Below are positions 34,656 to 46,521 of a stretch of DNA of 64,000 bases, piece by piece. A program made the translations under genes and the position numbers. Source of the DNA: Dichetophora obliterata (Eukaryota > Arthropoda > Insecta > Diptera > Sciomyzidae); assembly GCA_963920525.1 (NCBI GenBank), contig OY986438.1:125432920-125496919 (forward strand), read 5' to 3'. The notes beneath the pieces were generated by a model that worked only from the letters and a program-made list of their open reading frames with translations, did no database searches and was not told the origin of the DNA. The first letter of the stretch is position 1. Every line of letters begins with the position of its first letter.

Positions 34656-35810
34656 CAGTGATTCAAAAAAGTTTAGGCACAAAGCTATTAAAAATTTTAT
34701 TTCAGATTAAATGTTAGAAAATCTAAAAAAGACATGATTTTGAAATCAAAATAGTTTAGGCACAATGTGTGAGTGTACTTTATTTTTGCAAATATAACGG
34801 TAATATTTTAGTTTTCTTTGGCTCTTTCCATTTCTCTGCACATAACTATTATTAGCGTAGTCATCCAAATGTTAATTGATTAAAGTTAGTGTTGATCTTG
34901 CTTTCGTGATATATTGAGCAAAATGGATAGCGATACCGAAATTTCGGTTGAAGTTCGTAAAATAATAATAAATATTTACGTACAGAAAAATTCGCATCGC
35001 GAAATTGTTAAAATAGTACAGCACTCCAAGAAAAAGAGGTGAATTGAAATACAATTTATTTGGCTCGGATGGCGCCCCAAAAAATATGGAGAAAACCGAA
35101 CAAAGGGTTACCGGAAAATAATACAGTTAGCACAGTGAAACACTGTATCGACAATGTTATGGTTTAGGGGTGTGTGGTGGAATCTGGAGTTGGGAATCTA
35201 GTTTTTATTTATGAGAAAATGGATAAGTAACTTAATTTGAATGGAAAATTTGGCACCCAGTGTTAAAAAGTCGGGATTAACTGAGAAGTAATATTTATTT
35301 TAACAATATAACGACCCAAAAAAATTCGTCTTGTCTTGTGCAGGAATGGCTAATCTACCACTGTATGAACTCCACCATTTAGCATATTTTGCACTTACTG
35401 GAAAAAAAAAATTCGAAATCATCACATAATATCAAAAATACGCTCAAGAAGGCCATACGCATCGAATTGTCAAAAATAACACCTGAGGAGTTAAAATTGA
35501 ATGAGAAGCATGCATTGACCAAAAGAGGCCTAACCAAGGAGTACATGACTCAAAATATACTCACCCTGATGAAAAAACAATATTACTTTTCGCTTGTGCC
35601 TAAACTTTTTTGATTTAAAAATCATGTCTGTTTTTTAGTTTTTCTAATATTTAATCTGAAATAAAATTGAAATGAAATTATCTTTAGTTGTAAGAACATA
35701 GTATATTTTTTAAGTGCTCATACGTCTTTTTTCTGTAAGTGAAGTGGAAAAATGTGTACGAACAAACTTACATTTTTTTGGCTTTGTGTCTATACTTTTT
35801 TGATTCACTG
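34656..35810 (+). mobile_element. Tc1-like element with repeated inverted ends, decayed
   Basis: Flanked by TA (34654-34655 and 35811-35812). Ends CAGTGATTCAAAAAAGTTTA and the inverse of CAGTGAATCAAAAAAGTATA. A second copy of the AGTTTAGGCACAA word lies inside each end, giving the IR/DR layout known for several Tc1-like families. A broken transposase lies between. Confidence 0.75.
34922..35600 (+). pseudogene. Tc1-like transposase remnant
   Basis: Starts at ATG 34923 with MDSDTEISVEVRKIIINIYV, then NSHREIVKIVQHSK, a helix-turn-helix. After several frame changes GVWWNLELGI and ENLAPSVKKSGL correspond to the central catalytic domain. The D-D-E residues are not all readable. Non-functional. Confidence 0.6.
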
Positions 35811-36098
35811 TAAATAGTAATATGTGCAAATGAAATTTAAAATCTTACAAACATTTAATTACATAAGGGCATAAGGATCTAGGCCGAAAAATAAAACGGT
35901 AATAAACAAATAATTTTATCTGATATATTATTGAAAAGAAATGCATAGATTTTTATAACGCATAATGCATTTACAACTTATCTCAGTTTTATTATGAGAA
36001 AATTTTTAATGGTTTTTACTTTTAGTATTTTTTGTTTGTATGATTATGTTATGGTTGCAATCATCTTATAAAATCCTTCTATCAGCAACAAAGCTCTA

Positions 36099-37038
36099 CA
36101 GGGTTGTCCATATTCGAAGCGCCCATCTGGCAACACAGTAACTTTCCGCAGTGATGCCAAATCGACTAATGACATACCGCGTTTGAAGCGTCATTCCAAG
36201 CAAATGCTTACAATGGAACAGTACACGCCACGCGAACTCTCTAAAATTGTTGAAATTTACATTCAACAAAACAAGTCAATAGTGAAAACTCAACGTGCTT
36301 TCAAAAAATGAGCGATGAAGCTCATTTTCAGTTGAACGGAACGGTAAACAAACAAAATTGCCGTATTTATGCCACTGAAAATCCACAAGAGATTCAAGAG
36401 GTACCTCTTCACGATGCAAAAGTCACTGTTTGGTGCGGCGTTTGTGCTAAAATGCTCATTGGGCCGTTCTTTTTCGAAGATGATAATGGCCACAGAGTTA
36501 CTGTCAATCAGGAGCGTTATCGCGATATGATAAACAATTTGTTCATGCCAATCGTTCGTCGAAAGCGTATCAGGCACTACTGGTTTCAACAAGACGGCGC
36601 GCCACCACACACAAGCCGCACTACAATCGATTTTTTGAAGCAATTGTTCCCTGGCCGTTTGATGTCAAAAAATGGTGATTTCGATTGGCCGCCAAGATCA
36701 CCAGATTTAACGCCTCCAGACTTCTTTTTGTGGGGTTATTTGAAATCAAAGGTTTACGTCAACAAGCCAAAGACCCTAGCAGAGCTGAAAACCAACATCC
36801 GTCAAGAAATAACCGCCATTTCCATCGAAATGTTGAAGAAAACCATGGAAAATGCTGCAAAACGGGCACAATATGTCGTAGAGGCCAATGGCGACCATTT
36901 ACGAGATATCTTATTCAAGAAATAATGTAAGCAAATCTACTTGAACCCAATTAAATGATATTCATGACGAACAGACAAAAAATTGTGGTTTCTTTGATTT
37001 ATTTAAAAATAAATATGGCGCTTCGAATATGGTACCTG
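36099..37038 (+). mobile_element. D-X41-D mariner-type element, internally deleted
   Basis: 940 bp with TA on both sides (36097-36098, 37039-37040). Ends CAGGGTTGTCCATATTCGAAG and the inverse of CAGGTACCATATTCGAAGCGCC. It differs from copies A and B and represents a second subfamily. Confidence 0.82.
36214..36925 (+). pseudogene. D-X41-D transposase lacking part of the DNA-binding domain
   Basis: N-terminal piece MEQYTPRELSKIVEIYIQQN stops at TGA 36309-36311; the frame then resumes in another phase at SDEAHFQLNG. The catalytic part is uninterrupted for over 200 codons with FSDEAHF-like, WFQQDGAPPHTS and SPDLTPPDFFLWG; I count 41 residues between second and third Asp. Family comparison suggests loss of roughly 100 codons of helix-turn-helix and linker at the junction near 36300. 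An open catalytic domain with a lost binding domain suggests a fairly recent internal deletion. Confidence 0.82.
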
Positions 37039-37257
37039 TATTACCGGTCAAATTTTATTTGCGATCGTTTTGAAATCGCGATCGTTTTCAGCAAGTGTTT
37101 GCAAGTTTTAAATCAATCAATTTGTTGGCCTCATCTTAAAGAACAAACTTACTGCGTATAATAATCAAACTTAATAATTAATTTTTATTTTCAAAGTGCG
37201 TCGTGATCGCTTTCAATGTGATTCGCTTCAAATGTGCACTGACACTCACATCATCTA

Positions 37258-38886
37258 CACTGAGGAGCATAAGTGTATCACAAACCAACAACTATCATTT
37301 TAACAACCTATAATTTCTATAAATTTTACTCAAATGCAATCAAATTTGTTTTATTATGTTTGTACACGTCTCTTCTGTATTTCAAACAGGTTTTTATTAA
37401 GATCTGATTACAACAACAAATACACGAAGGCATAATGCAAACTAAATCATAATGATACAGTTTTGCACTCACTATTTATTTTTATATTTTTAAAACAATA
37501 ATATATATTTAGTAACTGGTCCAGTAACCCTTTGCCTTCTTAAGCTCCTGGATGCGATTAGGTAGACTTTGCGTGTACCTCTGCACAAATTCTGGAGGAA
37601 TCGCCTCCCACACTTCCTTCATCCGCTCCCACAACTCGTTCACGCCTTTTGGAGGACTGGCATATTTTGCAAGCTGCGATTTGACGTGACTCCATAAATT
37701 CTCGATCGGATTCATATCCGGAGATTGTGGAGGCCACGTCATCACACCAAATTTTTGCTTTTTGAGCCAGTCTTTCACTAGATGTGCGGTGTGTTTGGGG
37801 TCATTGTCTTGCTGAAAAATTACTTTTTCAGCAGCAAGACCCACTTTTTCCACTACATCAGGAAGATTCTGTTGCAGGATGGACAAATATTGTTCCTTGC
37901 GCATAATTCCATCGATGCGCACCAAGGGTCCCACTCCATCTTTGGATATACAACCCCAAACCATGATACAGCCACCACCGTGTTTGACGGTTTGGCGTAC
38001 CTGATTTGGTTGGATTGTATCAGGGTCCTTAGTCCAATACCATGCACGCCCATCGGATTGAAATCGATTAATTTTAGTCTCATCAGACCAAATAACCTTT
38101 AAATTATTTAATATTTGTTAGTATAAACAGTAATACACACATATGTTTAATAACATACCGAATCCCAATCAGCGACAGTCCAGTGCCCGTGTGCTGCAAC
38201 AAAATCCTTCCGTAACCGAACATGTCGTTTGGTCGGCATAGGTTTCTTTTTCTTTTCTGCTGCCTTAACACCTATTTTTTTCAAAGCTCGACGAGCTGTC
38301 CACTTACTGGCGTCAATTTGCAGTATATTTAAAGCTGCAGCAGGAGTAACGGCATCGGTGCTGGTAACCAAATTTGCTAGATGGCGTACATCTCGATCGC
38401 AAATTTTTTTCGGACGACCACCTTTGTTTGTGGGAACACTTACACCACTTTTTTTTTTTTAATCTTTGGACAAAAGTTTTGTCCAAATGGAATTTCTTCG
38501 CCACTTACCTAATGCTTTCGCCATTGCGCAAACAAATTAATATTTCCTCTTTATTTTGGTTGTTCATGACTACTGAACCACTTATTATCACGTAAATTAT
38601 CGTAATAATTAAAAAATTGCATTGCACTTTGTTCAATAACAAAAATATAACGGTAATAAAAACAATTGAGTAGTGAGTGCAAAACTGTATCATTTTGATT
38701 TATTTTGCATTATGCCTTCGTTTATTTGTTGTTGTGATCAGATCTTAATAAAACCTGTTTGAAAGAAAGAAGACACTTGTACAAATATAATAAAAAAAAT
38801 TTGATTGTATTTGAGTAAAACTTATAGAAATTATAGGTTGTTAAAATGATAGTTGTTGGTTTGTGATACACTTATGCTCCTCAGTG
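37258..38886 (-). mobile_element. Tc1-like element with ~230-bp inverted repeats (Minos-like layout)
   Basis: 1,629 bp between TA dinucleotides (37256-37257, 38887-38888). The ends, starting CACTGAGGAGCATAAGTGTA, are inverted over about 230 bp (37258 to about 37490, and about 38655 to 38886) with few mismatches. The transposase is on the minus strand and carries a short intron. Minos of Drosophila hydei has the same architecture; sequence identity to Minos was not established. Confidence 0.85.
37509..38567 (-). pseudogene. Tc1-like transposase with 62-bp intron, nearly intact
   Basis: Starts MNNQNKEEILICLRNGESIR, then a TAA replaces one codon before VAKKFHLDKTFVQRL. A poly-A run near 38450 shifts the frame, then GGRPKKICDRD continues. 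An intron at 38097-38158 (GTATGT..TTTAAAG) splits WTVADWDS and VIWSDETKINRF. The rest is open: GCIMVWGCISKDGVGPL, FQQDNDPKHTAHLVKDWL, WPPQSPDMNPIENLW (D, D and E of the DD34E triad), ending at 37509. Only one nonsense change and one frameshift separate it from a full ORF. Confidence 0.85.
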
Positions 38887-39002
38887 TATATTGGTACTGA
38901 CACAATTTAAGAAAGACATTTATAAAAAACTAAAAGCATATACCAAATGTTCCAGGCATCCGAAAACTGCATTTATCACCTATGACGAGCATTTCAAATT
39001 AA

Positions 39003-39186
39003 TGGCGTTTTCGTTTCTCTAAAAAATGCTACCCTCTTCTGCATTCTGTCCTCTTGAGAAAAAAAATAGTGACCTCTTAAATTGAATCGTGTTCTTTTCT
39101 CGAAAATGTTGACCTCAAAAGAAAAAATTCGGACTTCTCAAAGAAGGCAGAAAAATGCAACATTTTTTCGAGAAACGAAAACGCCA
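39003..39186. mobile_element. Short TIR element, PIF/Harbinger-like MITE
   Basis: 184 bp with inverted ends TGGCGTTTTCGTTTCTC and flanking TAA (39000-39002, 39187-39189), matching a TWA duplication. No ORF. It ends 15 bp before the Copia LTR. Confidence 0.65.
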
Positions 39187-39201
39187 TAAAGGTAGCTAAA
39201 A

Positions 39202-39328
39202 CGGTTGGATATAAGAAAAATAAGTTTAAAGCAAATAATACTTTATAAATTTTAATTGTTTTTTATTTGTAAATTTTTTCCATGAATAATAAAATATTTC
39301 CACTCTCTTCAAGCCATTAATTCGAAAA
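39202..39328 (+). repeat. Copia 5' LTR
   Basis: Starts near GGTTGGATATAAG and ends just before GGTTATGGGCC. Aligns by eye along its length to 49686-49815 with many differences. Confidence 0.7.
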
Positions 39329-39439
39329 GGTTATGGGCCCCTTCGCGCTATAAGGGTTTTGTTTTAAAATTTATTAACATCAGTATTTCTCCAAGTACGC
39401 ATCATCAGATTGAGAAGCTTCGCGGAAGTGATAGTTTTC

Positions 39440-40872
39440 AAGACTTTTTCCGTTGAGGCGCACTTCCAGATGCGTAAATTGTGGAAGCCGTTGCTTGGCA
39501 CAAAAACTGCTGCAGAAAAAAATAACTGAAACGAAATCTGAGCTTATCCAACTGAGCGATAAAAGTAACTACTCGCACATCCGCGAATACGAGTCTGCAA
39601 AGGACATTTGGGAAGGCTCTGGCCTAATAAGACGAGTAGGTCTGATCCAAAAATGCAGCACGAAACTCAACGACGTAACTGACACAGAAGGATACGTAAA
39701 TGAAATTGTCAACAATGCACACAAACTGGGCAGTGTAGGGCTAATGTTGAGGGAGAATGAACTGGTTCAATGATGCTTGCTGGACTTCAAATATAAATTA
39801 ATGATTATGGGCATATAATGCTCAGAAATTCGCAAAACTGGCGATAAAATTAAAATGAAACTATGGCAAAATATAAAATTCGTAGTTACAAATGGAGAAG
39901 TAGAATTTTCTGGTCAGCAAAAGGCGAAAAAAATTCAAAAAATTTAAAGGACCATAATAATTGCTAAGCTTTTGCTAATTATGCTAACAAATGTCCGATG
40001 AAGAAAAACAATTAAAATAAAAAAAGTCATGCGATGTTTGGACCCTTTGCAGCTCGTGCAATAAAGACAAATGAGTGGCGTCTCGATTCTGGTGCTTGAA
40101 CGCACATGTGGAGCAATGAAAACAACTTTTCGAGCAATATTTATACGGAGGACGCTGACGTGATGGTAGCTAATAAATCAAGCATTAGTGTGAAAGGCTG
40201 TCTGGTAATGTGTAGATGATTCTTTGTGCTAAATATGATCAAGTTTCCGATATGGAGTTCACTAATGTACTTCTCGTCCCAGATCTGTGCACTAATTTCC
40301 TTTCCGTTTCGAAAATCGTCAAAAAAGGATATCTTCTCTTCAATAGAGACGGATGCAGCGTAATTGTTATGGAAGGTAAAACAATTGCCACAGGCGATAA
40401 TTTAATGAAATGTTAAACGTACTCCAGCCTGTCTCCCGAGAAAGCTTTGGAAATTCAAGAAGATGGCATAAACGTGCCCGACATGTAAGCAATGACGTTT
40501 TAAAGAAAATAATCTGTGGATCAGTGACTGGCATTAACTGTAGCGATAACGACGAAAAATACATAACGTGCGTTTAAGCGAAAATTTCAAAAATGAGGAA
40601 GGTACCTCACCAAGAAGCTATTGGAAGTATCATGTGTGCTGCTCAAGTAAGTCGCCTAAACTAAAGTTTTGCAGTGAGCATGCTTTTCAAGCAACTGTTT
40701 CAGGTGCAACAGTAATCCTGGAAAAGCACATTAGAATGAGGGAAAAAGAGTTTTTCGATATATGAAGGGAACAGCAAACTCAAAGCTGGATTTAACCCAA
40801 AATTATAAAGGGATTATAAGAAGGCTACCCAGATGCAGATTGGAGATCTGTGGATCCGAGGAACTCTGCACG
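39440..40872 (+). pseudogene. Copia gag-pol remnant, 5' part
   Basis: Gag: LIQLSDKSNYSHIREYESAK, KDIWEG and later HKLGS. After stops, the protease/pre-integrase region: LLVPDLCTNFLSVSKIVKKG (40264 onward), then WHKRARHVSNDVLKK and an N-terminal integrase-like HH-CC piece. The frame then passes directly to HQEAIGSIMCAAQVSR and a KGTANSKL-like region of the RT-RNase H junction. It ends at SVDPRNS where the foreign block begins. Many stops and frameshifts. Confidence 0.8.
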
Positions 40873-41176
40873 GAGATAATTATTTTGCTTGAATCAAGTA
40901 AATGTTTTGCTTAAAAGAAAATCAGAAAAACGTTGCTCAATCACGGTGAGATTTTAGAAAAGATTGCTAAATTGAAATTACTCCTCAGGCATTTAGGAAA
41001 AAGCAAAATTGTATTAAATTCAAGCAAATATGTGCTAAGTCATTTTGAACTCAAATAACACATTTTTACTAAACTCAAGCAATTATGTGCCAAGTTATTA
41101 TAAGCTTAAGTAGAAACTTTATACTAAACTCTAGCACATTTCTTTCAAACACATGAGCACACGTTTATTCTAAACT

Positions 41177-42225
41177 AGCTGAACCCGGTGTGCTTCGCTA
41201 CCCCCTCGTTATAATATAATATTAAAAGTATTTATATATTTACAAAAATTTATTTATTTAGTTTTAATTTTATTATTGCAATGCTTCTCCCCTTTTTTTG
41301 TTGTAATCCAATTATAATTCAGCTCTTGGCCGCATGTAATTTGCTTCATGTTTCCCCTTTTTATTTTTAGACCAATCAAAAAGCAGCAATTATACAATCA
41401 GCTGCCGCCGTTGGTCAAAAAATGCCCAAGATATGACGATTTTAAATTTTGGATTATATGGGCAAGGCCACGCCCCTTTGTCCACTCATAACTTTATATA
41501 GTCAAGAATTAATTATTTCGTAAGAATATCCTATTGTGCAAATTTAATGGCGATCGGTCCAGTAGTTAAGACTATATTAAGATTTTTAGTTTTCCTGAAA
41601 AGGGGCGTGGTCCCCCACTTTTCTCTTGGTACGTATTCCTAATTATGCCAATACCATATGTACCAAATATCATCGACGTAGGTCAAAAAATGCCCATTAT
41701 ATGGCGATTTAAATTTTTGGGTTATATGGGCGGTGCCACGTCCATTGTATAAGTAAGTATCTGAATTAAAAAATGGGGCGGTGAAGTGGGCGTGGTTCAT
41801 ATTAATATGGCGACATTAACAGTATTAAGAGCAATATACTACCAAATAAAAAAATAATCCGTTGGAAGGAACAAATTTGTACAGAGAACAAAAAGTTTAA
41901 AACTTAAATTTGGCGTGAAAAGCGGCGTGAAAGGGGGCGTGGCGTAAGAAATGGTTATTTCTACCTCGCCTGGAGTATAATGTGTATACAATTTGAAGTA
42001 AATCTGTTAAAAACTATATGAGAGCAATCACATAATTTTAAAAAAGTGGGCGTAAAAGTGGGCGTAAAAGTGGGCGTGGTTGACAAAAAAGTATCCTATT
42101 AATCATGCCAGAGTCCCAGTTAAATGCTGTGAAAATTTCAGGAAGATCGGTCCAGAGGTTTGGTCTCCTATAAGGTACAAACAAACAAATAAACAAACAC
42201 ACATTCCATTTTATATATATAGATG
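41177..42225 (+). repeat. Dispersed repeat with GGGCGTGG tracts
   Basis: Starts CTAGCTGAACCCGGTGTGCTTCGCTACCCC and ends TTTTATATATATAGAT. Inside, GGGCGTGG tracts recur, AGTGGGCGTAA is repeated in tandem at 42049-42080, and AAGATCGGTCCAGAGGTTTGG lies near the end. Similar units are common in insect genomes, but I cannot name the family securely. Perhaps the tail of a non-LTR or non-autonomous element. Confidence 0.5.
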
Positions 42226-42249
42226 AAAAAAATTAGGCGACGATAAGTT

Positions 42250-42330
42250 AACAACTGCGATGGTCGAATGGATAAGCCCATGCACTTACACTTACGCGGC
42301 CTAGGTTCTAGTCTCCGGATAGTGGAAATT
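42250..42330 (+). repeat. tRNA-derived SINE head
   Basis: GATGGTCGAATGGATAAG (A-box-like) and TAGGTTCTAGTCTCC (B-box-like) are spaced as in a tRNA, with no good cloverleaf between. Confidence 0.45.
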
Positions 42331-42728
42331 TTTCAATTTAATTTAATGCTAATAATTATTTCACTTCAAAAATGCTAGATCTCTGCAAAAACTAATCAAA
42401 ACTTGCTTGACTTTAATCAAAATTTTGCTACGTTATTACAATAAAATAAAAACAGTGTTACTATAACACCGAAATGGTGTTACATAGGGTCCATCCGAAC
42501 GGTGTCAATTTTGTTGTATCCGTTTCTGTCGCTCCAAATAGATATAATAATAATAACCAAAATGGAGCAAAACTAAAACACCAATCGGTTGCTTATTTAA
42601 TGTCGAATAAAGTGAAACGTTAACACCGTTTGAACATTTTCATATTATCAGAATGGTGTTAGTTAAAAACCAACATTAAATACATTTTTAAACTCCAAAT
42701 GGTGTTTTAAGAAATTACTTTTTTTACA

Positions 42729-44518
42729 ATGAGTCAAATTTTCTGAAGTGGGAACAATAAAAATCAAGGAACTTTGAAGAATAAGTGATTAAAAAGAATG
42801 TCTTTATTTTTTTAAAAATTGAGTTTTTTGAAAAGTTGTAAGCAAAGTAGTTTTATGCAATTTTTTTAAATTGCGATATCTCGTAAATTATTGAGTGAAA
42901 GTCAATGAAATTTTGGTGGTAGAACTAGAAATAATTCAAAATTTAGATGAAATAAAGTTATCATTAAAATTTTAAAAATTCTTTATATATAATATATTTT
43001 TTAATAAACAAATTTACATTTGACCAACTTCTCCACTAGATAGAAACTAGATTTTGTTCACAGTATTGTTTCCTAAAAACTGCTTAACACTTTTCCGAAA
43101 AAAAATTTCAGTACAATTCATACACAAAGAAGTTAAAACTGTTTTAGTACCGTCAAATAGGCGTAAGTCGTACTACAGCGCAAGACTTTTGAGCACGGTC
43201 AAGCGTGTTTAATTAAATAATTTGTTTATTACTAATTGTTTTTCGGCTGAAACAACCTGCAGCGGTGAAATGAGTAAATCCAGTGTTAGACGCATTAGTA
43301 AAAATTGAGGCACTTGAGCACAATCAAGCGTCCTTATTCGAAATTGTTTTCTGTTTTGATACAGCGTGCAGCGGTTATATGTGTCAATTTCGAGTTAATA
43401 GACGCATTAGTAACATAAGTGTTGCAATATTTTTAAAAAGATATCACATAGTCACTTTAAGAAAAATTTAACGGGTTTTTTTTAATGAAAGTAATAATAA
43501 GTTCGCGGGTTCATTCAAATTGTATGTATAGAGAGAGAAAAAAGGACATTGGAGAAAAAAATGTAAAAGAAAAATTTGGATACAAGCAACTTTTTTTCTG
43601 TTGATGATACCATTACAAATGTTTTTATAGAAGTCACTAGCTTTCCTTTTTTTTATAACTTTATTTACGTTGGGGCACACATATTCTTCGTCCTTGTCTG
43701 AAAATATTTTCTCTATTGCTACATCGGACTTTTCTACATTTTTGTCTCCAATGTCCTTATTTAAGCACTTACGTGTCATGATAAAAGCGACAACGAACTG
43801 ACAAACTTTTACTAATGCGTCTATCTCGAAATTGACACATATAACCGCTGACGCTGTTTCAAAACAAAAAACAATTTCGAATAAAGATGCTTGATTGCGC
43901 TCAAGTGCCTCAATTTTTAATAATGCGTCTAACTCAGGATTTACTCATTTCACCGCTACAGGTTGTTTCAAACCGAAAAACAATTAGTAATAAACAAATT
44001 ATGTAAGTAAACACGCTTGACCGTGCTAATGTGCCTCGCGTATAGTACGACTTACGCCTATTTGACGGTACTAAAACAGTTTTAACTTCTTTGTGTATGA
44101 ATTGTACTGAAATTTTTTTTCGGAAAAGTGTTAAGCCGTTTTAAGGTAACAATACTGTAAACAAAATCTTGTTTCTAACTAGTGGAGAAGTTAGTCAAAT
44201 GTTAATTTGTTTATTAAAAAATAAATTATATATAAAGAATTTTTAAAATTTTAATGAAAACTTTATTTCATATAAATTGTGAATTATTTCTAATTCTACC
44301 ACCAAAATTTCATTAACTTTCACTCAATAATTAACGAGATATCGCAATTTAAAAAAAATTGCATAAAAACTACTTTGCTTATAACTTTTCAAAGAACTCA
44401 ATTTTTAAAAAAAATAAAAACATTCTTTTTAATCACTTATTCTTCAAAGTTCCTTTAAAAAATGTTAAAGTTCAATAACTTGATTTTTATTGTTCCCACT
44501 TCAGGAAATTTGACTCAA
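42729..44518. mobile_element. Long inverted-repeat element (foldback-like)
   Basis: Left arm 42729-43413 and right arm 43809-44518 are inverted copies at high similarity, beginning TGAGTCAAATTT and ending TAGACGCATTAGTAA. The loop of about 395 bp holds a 103-codon minus-strand frame (43468-43779) without recognised content. Within each arm a ~110-bp unit (GAGCAC(G/A)(G/A)TCAAGCG..GCAGCGGT..GACGCATTAGTAA) is tandemly duplicated. That is a feature of Foldback elements. No clear target duplication. Confidence 0.75.
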
Positions 44519-44857
44519 TATGTTTTACCGCATACGGTAACTTTGCAAAAGCGGCACTTTTGGCAATTTTTTAAGGCGGCAAATTAAAAAATTACATATT
44601 TATTGCCCAAATAAGATAAAAGGCCTCTTTGGAAATGCATAATGATGACCCAACTGCTTTCGCAGCACAAGCAAAATGTTCGAAAAAGTCAAATTTTGCA
44701 GCACAGCAAAGTCTAACATTCTAAAATATAATTGTTCTATCAAGCGTCACTCATCATTCACATCAAAAAATTCATGTTGCAATTTGGACGATTGAAAAAA
44801 GCCAGTTGTAAGCATACTGCAAACCGTGATGAATTTTCGAACACGACCAAATATGTA

Positions 44858-46514
44858 CAGTGGCTCACAACTTATTTTATGCAGTGCATACTTTCAATTT
44901 TAAGGCTTTATAACAACGAAACTAACAGGAATAGAAAAATAATATAGTATCATTTAAAAGACCAAGATGTTTAGTTTACTAAATTAACTTAATTTATTGT
45001 AAAATTATATATTAAGTTGGCTTAAAATTAAGAAACCAGAAAATACTGCTTAATTTCATATCACAGCTTATTTTATGCAGTCACTTGTTATTTATAAATT
45101 TTTCGTATTAATTAATGATATCTGATATTTTTATTATTTGGTATGATAGCCCTTGTTGTCCACAACAGATCTAAGGTGGTTTGGCATTGATGCGACCAGT
45201 TTTTGAGTGATAGGTGGCGAAATATTCGCCCACTTCGTTTTCAATATCTCTTTCAGGTGGTTTTTGTTTGAAATTTTATGTTTCCGGATGTTATTTTCCA
45301 AAAAAGACCACACATTTTCAATAACAATAAGGTCTGGCGACTGTGCGTGCTGGCGGCGTCATCAATTGTGGGCAGTTGTATATTAGCCTGGTTTGCACAA
45401 TACACGCTTTGTGCTTTTGATCGTCATCCTGGTAAAATCAGAAATTTAATTTTATACCCAGAACCTTTGCACTCTGCAACAAATTGTTCTTCAGGATCTG
45501 TAGGTACTTAAATTTGTAAATAAACGGCAACTTCCCAGTACCAACAGCTGACATTCAGGCCCAAACCATGACGCTTCCACCGCCATGTTTCACGGTTTGT
45601 TTTAAGTTTTTTTTTTGTTGACCTTGGTATTCGGTTTTCGCCACATATAGCACATACCATCTGAACCGAACAAATTGATCTTCGATTTATTTTCAAAAAT
45701 AACTGAATTCCAGTACTCTGGGGCCTTGGACATATGTTCTTTGTCGTAGTTAAGTCTGCATAATCTGTTTTGGGGCTAATAAACGGCTTGTTTCGTATTA
45801 TTCGGCCATGAAAGTTCTTTTTGCGCAAGACACTTCGAATAGTTTCAGCACTACACTGTTTGCTCAGGTCAGTTTGAACTTCAAAAGCCATTTTCGGAGC
45901 TGAGAGTTTCGGGTTAGCCTTTATCTTCCGTACAATATGCCGCTCGTCGGTTGCATTACAAATTATGTTTGGTGCTTCTTTGCTCTTATTGTGCAATCGA
46001 TTCTTATGGACGAAGCGCTCGATGATCTTTTGCGCTGTAGAGGAATTGACAGTAACCATTTCAGCCATTTTTCGCTGCGAGCTGCTATTTTTAAAATAGT
46101 ATACAACCAATTCTCGTTGTTGAAGCGTTGTGCGTGCTTCTATTTTAAATAATCATAGAAGCAGACACTTGAAGCAAAAAAATCAGACTGAAAAGCTAAC
46201 ACAAAGCAATTATAGAAACAGAACGAAGGCATAGCTAACGAAGGACCGTTAAACAGCCAGCATCAGAGTACCATAACAGAGAGAAGTGACTGCATAAAAT
46301 AAGCTGCGAGATGAAATTAAGCAGTATTTTCTGTTCTCTTATTTTTTAAACAACTAAATATATGTATTCACAATTAATGAAAAACCTTTATTTAACTAGA
46401 CTTTTTGCTTTTTTAAATGACACCATATTTTTTTTTGTATTCCTGTTAGTTTTGTTTTTATAAAGCCCTAAAGTTTAAAGTATGCACTGCATAAAAATAA
46501 GCTGTGAGCCACTG
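44858..46514 (-). mobile_element. Tc1-like element with ~230-bp inverted repeats and subterminal direct repeats
   Basis: 1,657 bp between TA dinucleotides (44856-44857, 46515-46516). Ends CAGTGGCTCACA(A/G)CTTATTTTATGC. A second copy, CAGCTTATTTTATGCAGTCACTT, lies about 200 bp inside each end, the IR/DR layout. It carries a broken transposase on the minus strand. Confidence 0.82.
45145..46150 (-). pseudogene. Tc1-like transposase, frameshifted
   Basis: N-terminal part open for about 130 codons: LVVYYFKNSSSQRKMAEMV, NSSTAQKIIERFVHKNR, then HGRIIRNKPFISPK. After a frame change the catalytic region reads APEYWNSVIFENKSKINLFG and GPECQLLVLGS, and near the end ISPPITQKLVASMPNHLRSV. Stops between blocks make it inactive. 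Confidence 0.75.
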
Positions 46515-46521
46515 TATCTTA

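Noticed and set aside
38000..38083. Second open frame in the Minos-like transposase as a separate protein
   Set aside because: It is a frame shadow; the true frame reads through the intron junction into VIWSDET and GCIMVWGC.
43468..43779. 103-codon frame in the loop of the foldback-like element as a real gene
   Set aside because: No family recognised and no start context or conservation evidence; kept only as an observation.
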